Source: Rothia sp. (in: high G+C Gram-positive bacteria) (GTDB lineage: Bacteria; Actinomycetota; Actinomycetes; Actinomycetales; Micrococcaceae). Taken from it: a stretch of DNA of 64,000 nucleotides. This document shows, one piece after another, positions 1 through 6,509 of this stretch. Positions within the stretch are counted from its first letter, which is position 1, and each line of letters begins with the position of its first letter. Both the position numbers and the translations under genes were made by a program. Where the stretch lies: assembly GCA_030529845.1 (NCBI GenBank), contig JAUMWB010000001.1, positions 558,001 to 622,000 of the forward strand, given 5' to 3'. The notes under the pieces were generated by a model that worked only from the letters and a program-made list of their open reading frames with translations, had not been told where the DNA came from and did no database searches.

Positions 1-547
1 GCTGAATGACCTCAAGGACCAGAACGGCAAGCCCATCAGCAAGCTCAAGGCATACTTGGGCATGCTCTGGACTGGCCCGCAAGATGCTAAGGCCGGTCAG
101 CTACCTGGTGCAGACCTGACCCAGATCATCAACGCGGTGAAGCTCTACGCCCAGATGGTCTCATCCATCACCGGCATTCCTCCGAGCTTCCTCGGCATTC
201 AGACCGATAACCCCTCATCGGCTGAGGCAATGAGGGCAGCCAAAGAGCGTCTCATCACCAAGGCTGAACGGAAACAGGCCCTCTTCGGGGACGCTTGGGA
301 GCAGGTCATGCGCATCTCCCTCGATATGTACGCCCCGCTGCTTGGCATCAACGCCGATGAGCTCTCCATCGAGACGCTCTGGCGTGACCCCGCCACGCCC
401 TCGAAGTCCGCCAAGGCCGCCAACGCCCTACAGGCTCACGCCCAGGGCATCCTCAGCGCGCACACTGCCCGCGAAGCCCTTGACCTGACCCCGGAGCAAA
501 GGGCCTACGAGGACGGATACGAGAAAGAGCTAATGACCGGAATCTAA
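1..547 (+). CDS. Phage portal protein, C-terminal part (partial)
   Basis: The reading frame is open from base 2 and runs off the left edge, so only about the last 181 residues are present. Portal proteins form the dodecameric ring through which DNA is packaged and to which the neck attaches. The visible part (ITGIPPSFLGIQTDNPSSAEAMRAAKERLITKAERKQ) has the helical crown/wing signature of SPP1 Gp6-like siphophage portals. It is followed 19 bases later by the minor capsid gene, the usual order. Assignment rests on remembered family motifs and gene order; the N-terminal two thirds is outside the window. Confidence 0.9.
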   Translation, partial: LNDLKDQNGKPISKLKAYLGMLWTGPQDAKAGQLPGADLTQIINAVKLYAQMVSSITGIPPSFLGIQTDNPSSAEAMRAAKERLITKAERKQALFGDAWEQVMRISLDMYAPLLGINADELSIETLWRDPATPSKSAKAANALQAHAQGILSAHTAREALDLTPEQRAYEDGYEKELMTGI

Positions 548-566
548 ACACCCTGGGAGGTGACCC

Positions 567-1622
567 GTGGACCCGGTAACCGCCTACACGCAAGCCCTGG
601 CTGAGCTCACCAAGCTGCTCAGCCAGGCCCTGCTCAGGGCTAGCTTGGACGCTCACCGCTCAGTACCAACGAGCCCTGACCTCAGCCCCCTGGAACTCAG
701 GCAAGCGCGCATCGAAGCAATCTTGCGCGCAGTGCTACCTGAGCTAGAACAGTCCACGCAAGCAGCCTACGACGTCACCACCGACTTCATCGAGGCAGAA
801 GCCGTAAACAAAGGGGCCGCCCGCCCCGAGATACCGCGCCCCACCAGCTACGTCCGCGAGGACACCCTCAGAAAGCGCGTCACCATCTCCTACTCGGATA
901 ACGCCGAGGAAATGGCCCAGCGAGTCCGCGCCCAGCTTGCCCCCTCCGTCCAAAAAGCCGCCGCCCGCGTCATCGTCAGCACCTCCCACGGCTCCCTAGA
1001 AGACCTACCCGACGACCTTCTAGAGCGCCTCGATAATGGCGAGCCTATCGAACAGCTCAAAGAAACCGCGCTCGCTGACACCTCTGAGCTGGTTGACGCG
1101 AAGACCGGGGAGCCTGTGGATGGAGTGCCCCCGGGGGCTTTCGTGTATGAGGGCAAGGTCTACCGGCACCCGATTGGGTATGCGCGCAAAATCCAGGGTG
1201 AGTACACCTGTGGTTTTTGCATCATGATGGCCTCACGTGGCCCTATCTACAGCTCCTATAGCGCTGCGAAGTACAAGTGGAAAACCGGGCCCGTGAAGTG
1301 GCGAAAGTACATGAACGAGTCGCAGAAAAACATCTACCGGGAAACCCACCAAGAAGCCTTCCACACAGGGTGCGACTGCGCCGTTGTACCAGTCTTTACC
1401 TCGGCTGCATGGCCAGGCAAAGAGCAGTATGACGCGGCTAAGTACATCTACGAAAAGGCCACCGAAAATTATGACTCTGTCAGCGCCTGGGAAGCCGTAG
1501 AGCTCATAGAAATGCTTGTCGGTGAAGATGCCCCTGATAACCAAGCCGTCGGCGCGCTCAAGGGCGAAATTGATTGGCGAGACCTTGACCTTGTACCCCC
1601 TTCACTCCCTGACCAGAAATAA
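567..1622 (+). CDS. Phage minor capsid / head maturation protein (VG15/MuF-like)
   Basis: 351 residues from a GTG start; GGGAGG lies 6 bases upstream. It sits between portal and scaffold, where actinophages place the MuF-like minor head protein, in some phages annotated as capsid maturation protease. The N-terminal half is helical. The C-terminal half carries YTCGFCIMMASRGP and, further on, HTGCDCAVVPV, a C-x2-C plus H-x3-C-x-C set that looks metal-binding and is typical of this family. I see no clear protease triad, so the minor capsid role is safer than the protease role. Confidence 0.82.
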   Translation: MDPVTAYTQALAELTKLLSQALLRASLDAHRSVPTSPDLSPLELRQARIEAILRAVLPELEQSTQAAYDVTTDFIEAEAVNKGAARPEIPRPTSYVREDTLRKRVTISYSDNAEEMAQRVRAQLAPSVQKAAARVIVSTSHGSLEDLPDDLLERLDNGEPIEQLKETALADTSELVDAKTGEPVDGVPPGAFVYEGKVYRHPIGYARKIQGEYTCGFCIMMASRGPIYSSYSAAKYKWKTGPVKWRKYMNESQKNIYRETHQEAFHTGCDCAVVPVFTSAAWPGKEQYDAAKYIYEKATENYDSVSAWEAVELIEMLVGEDAPDNQAVGALKGEIDWRDLDLVPPSLPDQK

Positions 1623-1633
1623 AGGAGAAGCTG

Positions 1634-2221
1634 ATGCCAGAGATCATCACTACCCCCGTGGATGAAACCCCTGTACAGCAGGTTGAAACCCCTGAGCAGA
1701 CCTCAGAGCCCGCGGCTGAGGAAGCCACCGAGGGCACTGAGGCACCGCCCTGGGGCTCTGACGAAGATTTCAACCCTGAGTCCGCTTGGAAGCTCATCCA
1801 GAACCTGCGCGGCGATAAGGCCAAGCTGCAGGAAAAGCTCAGCGCCCAGGCTGGGAAGGCTGCCTCTGAGGAAGAGGAGCCGTCCGAGCCTGAGCCTGAG
1901 CCTGAGGAAAGCAAGGCTGAGTCTGAGCCGACCGTTGACCAGCTCAAGGCAGAAAAGCAGGCCCTACAGACTGAGCTGACGAAGATGCGAGCTCTTCACG
2001 CGAACGGTCTCCCCGAAGAGATGGCGGAATTCCTGCCTAACGGGAGCGATGAAGAAATCGGTTTGGCCGTGGAAAAGCTACTGAAATTCCGCGGCGCAGG
2101 CACCCCGGCTGCAGGTCAGCCGCTACCCCCTAACCCGGCGCAGGCAGCCGGTCAGAACCCACCAGCACCCAGCAAGGACGACCTCGCCCGCGAGGCTTTC
2201 GCCGCTGCTGGCCTTAGCTAA
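1634..2221 (+). CDS. Phage capsid scaffolding protein
   Basis: 195 residues, directly upstream of the major capsid gene with GGAGAAG before the ATG. The first 100 residues are strongly acidic and rich in E, P and A. A predicted coiled coil (QLKAEKQALQTELTKMRAL) follows, then a Pro/Ala/Gln-rich tail ending AREAFAAAGLS. This composition, length and position match the scaffolding (GPO/DUF4355-like) proteins that guide HK97-fold shell assembly and are absent from mature heads. No enzymatic motif is visible. Confidence 0.85.
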   Translation: MPEIITTPVDETPVQQVETPEQTSEPAAEEATEGTEAPPWGSDEDFNPESAWKLIQNLRGDKAKLQEKLSAQAGKAASEEEEPSEPEPEPEESKAESEPTVDQLKAEKQALQTELTKMRALHANGLPEEMAEFLPNGSDEEIGLAVEKLLKFRGAGTPAAGQPLPPNPAQAAGQNPPAPSKDDLAREAFAAAGLS

Positions 2222-2247
2222 ATAACTACTTTTGAAAGGACGAGCAC

Positions 2248-3159
2248 ATGGCTCTCGAACTCACTGAATTTATCAAGGACGGCTCGCTAGCACCTCAGCT
2301 GGCCAACGAAGTCTTTACCCGCGTCACCGAATCCTCTGTGGTTGGTAAGGTCGCGGGTACTGGGCAGTTCGACTTGGTCGGCACCCAGTACATGATTGAC
2401 GCCGGCAAGATTGAAGCCGATATCGTCGGTGAAGGTGAAGCCAAGCCGGTTTCCTCCTACAAGCCCTCCTTCGTCCGTGCCGTACCTCTGAAGGCAGCGG
2501 TCATCATCACCTGGACCAAGGAGATGCGGGCCAAGAACCCCGGCAACATCATGGACCGAATCCAGGAGAAGCTGACCGAGGCAATCCAGGAGCAGATTGA
2601 CGCCGCCGTGATTTACGGCAAGACCGTCAAGTCTGACTCCCAGATTGAGGGCGTCACCTACCTGAACCAGACCGAAAAGCGCGTAGAGCTGGGCAACGTC
2701 GCAGCAAACGCCGGCGGTCTGGCAACCGAGATGATTGCCGGTTACAACCAGGTAACCGCCGCTGGTGAGGACTTCACCGGCTTCATCGCAGACCCCTTGC
2801 TTCGTGGTAAGCTCATCTCCGCCGTGGACGTCCAGGGCCGCCCGGTCTATCAGTCCTCCATCGACCTCAAGGACCAGATGGGCACCCTCTACGGCCTTCC
2901 CATGGCTTACGGCAAGTCGGTGTCCGGCCGCTACGGCGTCGGTAAGGCTGACACCAAGGTCCGTGCCTTCGGCGGTGACTTCAAGAAGAACCTCAAGCTG
3001 GGCTTCCTGGAGAACATCAACATCAAGCTGACCGACTCCGCCACCGTCGATGGGGTCTCCCTCTGGCAGACCAACCAGGAAGCCGCGCTCTGCGAAGCCA
3101 TCTTCGGCTACGTCATCAAGGACCCCAACGCCTTCGTAGCATACGAAGACGCAGTATAA
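2248..3159 (+). CDS. Phage major capsid protein (HK97 fold)
   Basis: 303 residues with AAAGGA upstream of the ATG. It forms the icosahedral shell. The N-terminus (SLAPQLANEVFTRVTESSVVGKVAG), the segment ADIVGEGEAKPVSSYKPSFVRAVPLKAAVIITWTKEM and the closing IFGYVIKDPNAFVAYEDAV are the spine-helix and P-domain pattern of the actinophage HK97-type capsid family. There is no long N-terminal delta domain, consistent with a separate scaffold gene just upstream. Length and position fit well. Confidence 0.93.
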   Translation: MALELTEFIKDGSLAPQLANEVFTRVTESSVVGKVAGTGQFDLVGTQYMIDAGKIEADIVGEGEAKPVSSYKPSFVRAVPLKAAVIITWTKEMRAKNPGNIMDRIQEKLTEAIQEQIDAAVIYGKTVKSDSQIEGVTYLNQTEKRVELGNVAANAGGLATEMIAGYNQVTAAGEDFTGFIADPLLRGKLISAVDVQGRPVYQSSIDLKDQMGTLYGLPMAYGKSVSGRYGVGKADTKVRAFGGDFKKNLKLGFLENINIKLTDSATVDGVSLWQTNQEAALCEAIFGYVIKDPNAFVAYEDAV

Positions 3160-3170
3160 GGGAGAGCATC

Positions 3171-3335
3171 ATGGCTAAAAAGTACAAGCACTCCAAACTC
3201 GGCATCATCATGACCCTGCCTGATGATGCCACCCCTGACGCAACCTGGGAAACGCTGGAGCCCATCGCAGAGCAGGCCCCTGCAACCGAGGCAAAGGCAG
3301 CCCCTAAGACCAAGCAGGCCACCAAGGCCAAGTAA
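3171..3335 (+). CDS. Small phage protein between capsid and connector
   Basis: A 54-residue reading frame fills the gap between capsid and connector genes. GGGAG lies 7 bases before the ATG. The N-terminal half (MAKKYKHSKLGIIMTLPDDATPDATWETLEP) looks folded; the C-terminal half is a low-complexity Ala/Lys/Thr tail. Small proteins of this kind are common after the capsid gene of actinobacterial siphophages, but I recognise no function. The tight spacing on both sides and phage-like codon use support it being real. Confidence 0.7.
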   Translation: MAKKYKHSKLGIIMTLPDDATPDATWETLEPIAEQAPATEAKAAPKTKQATKAK

Positions 3336-3346
3336 AGGCGGTAGCC

Positions 3347-3805
3347 ATGGCAGTCGCAACAGCCAAGGACGTGGAAGTCTCCCTCATGCGCGAGCTAACC
3401 GCTAGCGAAACCGAGTATGTCGGGGAGCTACTCAACCGCGCTGAGGCCATGATTCGACAGCGAATCCCGACCCTCAGCCAGTGCGCTGAAAAACCGGAAT
3501 TCACCGAAATCCTCATTGCGGTAGAAGCAGAGTCAGTGGCTCGCGTCTTCCGCAATCCCTCGGCCTACCAGCAAGAAACCCTGGGTAGCTATTCCTACTC
3601 TTTGAATTACCGCGTAGCCTCTGGTCTGCTCGACATTCTCGAAGATGAATGGAAGCGCCTGGGTATCACCAGCTGGGCCACCGTGGCCCCTGAAACCGAC
3701 GGGTACGCCCGCGCTCGCTACGGTGGCCGCCCTGATCTTCAGTTTCAGTTTGGCTGGCCGGCGCAAAACCACTTAAGTGAGGTTGTCTATGGGAATCCTC
3801 TCTAG
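3347..3805 (+). CDS. Head-to-tail connector protein (adaptor)
   Basis: 152 residues. First of four consecutive short genes between capsid and tail tube, the position of the adaptor that docks under the portal (HK97 gp6 / SPP1 gp15-like). The sequence is helical, with repeated Arg and Glu (LLNRAEAMIRQRIPTL, EILIAVEAESVARVFRNP) and an aromatic-rich end (QFQFGWPAQNHLSEVVYGNPL). The motif A-E-x-x-I-R-x-R-I-P followed by V-x-R-V-x-R-N-P is typical of phage Gp19/Gp6-like connectors. It overlaps the next gene by 17 bases. Confidence 0.8.
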   Translation: MAVATAKDVEVSLMRELTASETEYVGELLNRAEAMIRQRIPTLSQCAEKPEFTEILIAVEAESVARVFRNPSAYQQETLGSYSYSLNYRVASGLLDILEDEWKRLGITSWATVAPETDGYARARYGGRPDLQFQFGWPAQNHLSEVVYGNPL

Positions 3806-4142
3806 CCTTCCTCATCGCTGCCTCGTGGTGCCCAAAACGAAAGTTGAGGGGCGCCACGGGGTGGAGATGGTGGACGGGGATCCCATCGAGGTGCCCTGTT
3901 TCGTGCAGGCCGTCTCAGCTGAAGAGCTTGAATCTGAGGGCTTGCAAGTGGCAACGGCTTACCGTGTCTTTGCGACCTCTTGGCCTGGTGGGCCTTACTC
4001 GACTGTCATCTATGAGGGCGATTCAGGTCAGTGGCCTGGACGCCGATGGTCACAGGTCGGTGAAGCCCGCCGCTTCGGTCACAGCTCCCGCACGAGTCAT
4101 TACTCGGTGATCATTTCGGCAAAGGACGCGGAGGCTAAGTAA
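3789..4142 (+). CDS. Head-tail connector / stopper-like protein
   Basis: 117 residues from the ATG that has AGTGAGG 6 bases upstream; a GTG 12 bases earlier is possible but has no better ribosome site. The protein is short and beta-rich (RHGVEMVDGDPIEVPCFVQAV, RVFATSWPGGPYSTVIYEGDSGQWPGRRWSQVGEARRF), as expected for a head-closure or stopper protein at the second connector position. The stop overlaps the next start (TAATG), implying translational coupling. Role inferred from position. Confidence 0.7.
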   Translation: MGILSSLPHRCLVVPKTKVEGRHGVEMVDGDPIEVPCFVQAVSAEELESEGLQVATAYRVFATSWPGGPYSTVIYEGDSGQWPGRRWSQVGEARRFGHSSRTSHYSVIISAKDAEAK

Positions 4143-4516
4143 TGGCCAAAGTAAACATCTACAAGCAGGCCGCATTCATTGCAGCTGAAATCGCCGGTAG
4201 AAGCCCAAAGATGGATGCGAAAGCAAGGCAGGTGCAGGCCACCGCCAAGAGCATCGCAGCAAAGCATAAGCAGGACGGCGACTTCATCGCCTCCATTGAG
4301 ATAGACCAGCGAACCTACCGCGCCCGCACAGGCCACAAGGTACGCACCCTAGAGGTCGTCTCAAAGGATGAACTTGCCTGGCATAAAGAATTCGGGCATA
4401 TCGCTACATCGAATTCAAACGCTAAGAACCCTAAGACCAAGCACGAATGGGTCGAAGGCCTCAAAATCATGCAGCAAGCCACCCTTGCTCATGGTGGCAA
4501 GTCTGGAGGTGGCTAA
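4142..4516 (+). CDS. Phage neck/connector protein (DUF5403-like)
   Basis: 124 residues, coupled by one-base overlaps at both ends (TAATG). Mostly helical N-terminus followed by a beta segment (FIASIEIDQRTYRARTGHKVRTLEVVSKDELAWHKEFGHIA) and a Lys/Gly tail. Third connector position; resembles the small DUF5403-type proteins found here in actinobacteriophages. The position fits a minor tail-connector role (HK97 gp10 class). The function is inferred from synteny only. Confidence 0.7.
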   Translation: MAKVNIYKQAAFIAAEIAGRSPKMDAKARQVQATAKSIAAKHKQDGDFIASIEIDQRTYRARTGHKVRTLEVVSKDELAWHKEFGHIATSNSNAKNPKTKHEWVEGLKIMQQATLAHGGKSGGG

Positions 4517-4959
4517 TGACCGTCGATATCCTCGCAGTCATATTGGCCGCGCTCAAAAAGGAAGGCATCAAAGCCCAGCGCAAGCTCCAATCGGACACCC
4601 GATTCGAAGAAGGCGTAGTCCTGGTGAATGTTCAGAACCCGGCGCCGGTTGCAAACGGATTCGCGGGAGCAGCCACCAGCTCACGGGTCGTCCTTTCGGC
4701 GCTCGCTCTGTCGGATTCCAGGGCTTTCGCTCTTGCTGAGAGTGCCCACGATGCGCTGAGGATTTCGCGTATGAAGGGCAAGGCTCTGGAAGCGCCTAAT
4801 GGTGAGCCGTTGGGCTACCTTTCCAGGGTGCGGGCTATCACCTTACCCAATTACGTTTCATCAACCGGCGTCTCTGATCAGGACGTGTCGCAGGTCGATA
4901 TCCTGCTGACAGTGACGGCCAAAGCAGCCAGGCCAACTACCGCCCTGGACCGATTCTGA
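4516..4959 (+). CDS. Phage tail terminator-like protein
   Basis: 147 residues with GGAGGTGGCTA before the ATG. It is the last gene before the tail-tube gene, the canonical place of the tail terminator that caps the tube and joins it to the head. The pattern (ILAVILAALKKEGIKAQRKL at the start; VVLVNVQNPAPVANGF; final VDILLTVTAKAARPTTALDRF) fits the small alpha/beta terminator fold. It is followed within 10 bases by an intrinsic terminator that separates head and tail modules. Confidence 0.72.
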   Translation: MTVDILAVILAALKKEGIKAQRKLQSDTRFEEGVVLVNVQNPAPVANGFAGAATSSRVVLSALALSDSRAFALAESAHDALRISRMKGKALEAPNGEPLGYLSRVRAITLPNYVSSTGVSDQDVSQVDILLTVTAKAARPTTALDRF

Positions 4960-4966
4960 CCCCCAC

Positions 4967-4995
4967 CCCCTGCATTCTTCGCAGGGGCTTTTTTA
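4967..4995 (+). terminator. Intrinsic terminator inside the structural gene run
   Basis: CCCCTGC (4967-4973) pairs perfectly with GCAGGGG (4981-4987) across a 7-base loop, followed by C and a run of T. It lies between tail terminator and tail tube genes and ends 17 bases before the next start, so it could act as an attenuator that lowers or times tail transcription. Confidence 0.75.
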
Positions 4996-5012
4996 TTTAA
5001 GGAGAAGTGACA

Positions 5013-5600
5013 ATGGCAAGTGTGCCCCTCGAAGAGGTCAAGCTAGAAATTGCTGATATCGCCCACGTTTTTTGGGCTGAGGCGAACACTACGGTTTCGC
5101 TCGATGATATCGCGCAGATTGACTTCGGTGACCCCTCAACCTACCCCACCGGCTGGGATTGGTACGGCGATCTATCGGCTGAATCCATCTTGGAATACTC
5201 CCAGGACGGCGGCGACCGTACTTTTAAGCGAACCCATTCGCGCAAGAAGATGCGAGCAAAGGCTGAGGAAAAGACCTACACCCTCACCCTCACAGCTCTC
5301 AACCGATCACGCAAGCAGTACGAAGCCCTTTACCCCAACGGCGTGTACAACACCGAGGCAAAGGGCTTTGACCTGCTCGATGGCTCAAAGACCCGTGAAG
5401 CTGCGCTGCTGGTGCTCATCGACGACGAAGACACGTACTTCCCGGTCTGGCACCCCCGCGTTGAGGTAGATGGCAAGCTGCCGGTCTTCTCACTTGAAGA
5501 ATTCACCGAGCTGCCTGCAGATATCTCCCTGCTGCCTGACGCCAACCGCGTCTTTGCCCGCTTCTATGACCCCGTGGAGAAGAACCCCGCGGCGGCATAG
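5013..5600 (+). CDS. Phage major tail (tube) protein
   Basis: 195 residues from the ATG with GGAG 8 bases upstream. An in-frame GTG 6 bases earlier lies in the ribosome site and is unlikely. Multimer of the non-contractile tail tube. The protein is acidic and beta-rich with YSQDGGDRTFKRTHSRKKMRAKAEEKTYTLTLTALNRSRKQ and REAALLVLIDDEDTYFPVWHPRVEVDGKLPVFSLEEFTELPADI, consistent with the tube-protein fold. The position between connectors and tail chaperones is diagnostic of siphoviruses. Confidence 0.85.
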   Translation: MASVPLEEVKLEIADIAHVFWAEANTTVSLDDIAQIDFGDPSTYPTGWDWYGDLSAESILEYSQDGGDRTFKRTHSRKKMRAKAEEKTYTLTLTALNRSRKQYEALYPNGVYNTEAKGFDLLDGSKTREAALLVLIDDEDTYFPVWHPRVEVDGKLPVFSLEEFTELPADISLLPDANRVFARFYDPVEKNPAAA

Positions 5601-5611
5601 CCCCATAAACC

Positions 5612-5703
5612 CCTTGCCCGTTAGCCCTGCTGAGCTGATTCTTCTGGTCATCTCCTCAGTAGACCAGCTAGCGGGCAAGGCTCTACCCCACTGAGATGAC
5701 CAG
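5612..5703 (+). other. Interleaved inverted repeats, possible RNA pseudoknot
   Basis: Two long pairings interlock between tail-tube and chaperone genes. Arm A 5612-5625 pairs with 5667-5680 (14 bp with one G-U). Arm B 5644-5653 pairs with 5694-5703 (10 bp). The order A-B-A'-B' is that of a pseudoknot; a shorter local hairpin CTGGTC/GACCAG (5644-5649/5662-5667) competes. No T-run follows, so a simple terminator is unlikely. Confidence 0.5.
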
Positions 5704-5731
5704 CCACCCCAATTGAAAGGACCAGAAAATC

Positions 5732-6106
5732 ATGGGTAAGAACAAAGATTCAAAGAAGAAGCAGGGCTCAGCGAAGCGCAAGAAGCAAGAACTGATGCAG
5801 AAGCTCGACCAGGTCAAGCTCCCCAAGGAAGTCCGCGACGTCGACCTCTCAGACCGCCCCGCCCTGCTGCACCCGAGTCAGCTCCGCCCAGGCCAGCAGG
5901 CCAAGTTCAGCCTGGCCGCCCAGAAGCTCCAGGAAATCGCCTCGGACGAAGACAAGGTCGAAGTTTTCGAGACCATGGACGCTCTGCTCGAATCGGTAGC
6001 GGAAGACCCCAAAGAATACGTCCAGTGGCTCACCGGCGGCCCCGAACCCTCACTCCATAAGCTCCTAGCCCTCTACATCGCCTACATGCGCCTAATGGGG
6101 GAATAA
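5732..6106 (+). CDS. Phage tail assembly chaperone (G-type, short form)
   Basis: 124 residues. GAAAGGACC precedes the ATG. The N-terminus is very lysine-rich (MGKNKDSKKKQGSAKRKKQ), followed by a helical domain with ALLESVAEDPKEYVQWLTGGPEPSLHKLLALYIAYMRLMGE at the end. It lies between tail tube and tape measure, where siphophages encode the G/GT chaperones that coat the tape measure before tube polymerisation. The last codons read ATG GGG GAA TAA, a slip-prone G-run directly before the stop, giving access to the downstream extension in the -1 frame. Confidence 0.85.
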   Translation: MGKNKDSKKKQGSAKRKKQELMQKLDQVKLPKEVRDVDLSDRPALLHPSQLRPGQQAKFSLAAQKLQEIASDEDKVEVFETMDALLESVAEDPKEYVQWLTGGPEPSLHKLLALYIAYMRLMGE

Positions 6107-6507
6107 CAGCGCTCCAGGAGCTACTCGAAGAATCACCGGCGCTCGCTGGTGATTTCTGGGCGCTGTACCGAATCAACCTGTACAGCGCCCTAGAGACCTG
6201 CTGGGATTTCCGGCTCCTGGCAGCGCTTCTTGAGCGCGTCATATACGAACCCTTCTCGCGCTACCGCGTCCACGCCGCCGGCGGAGATGAAACATTCTTC
6301 GGCTGGACCGAAACCAACAGCCAGCTTGCCCTCCTTACAGATGGCCAGCTGCTTCAAACCCGGGCTACTGCGACCAATAAAAAAGCAAAGCTGCGAAAGC
6401 AAGACTTCGCTAAGCGTCCTGAAGTCCGGAAAAAGCCTCGTCGCTCCATGAGCATCCGGGAGCTTCACGAATCAAAAGTAAATAGAGAGCTGACCGCTGG
6501 AGGTTAA
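5732..6507 (+). CDS. Tail assembly chaperone, -1 frameshift product (GT-type)
   Basis: The -1 frame relative to the 124-residue gene opens at 6061 (preceding stop 6058-6060) and stays open to TAA 6505-6507 without its own start codon. Slippage at the five-G run 6097-6101 would join about 122 residues to an extension reading LLEESPALAGDFWALYRINL, TCWDFRLLAALLERVIYEPF and a basic C-terminus ending in NRELTAGG, about 258 residues in total. This G/GT arrangement is conserved in siphophages. Frame and lack of start are seen directly; the exact slip site is inferred. The extension ends 2 bases before the tape measure start. Confidence 0.8.
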
Positions 6508-6509
6508 CC

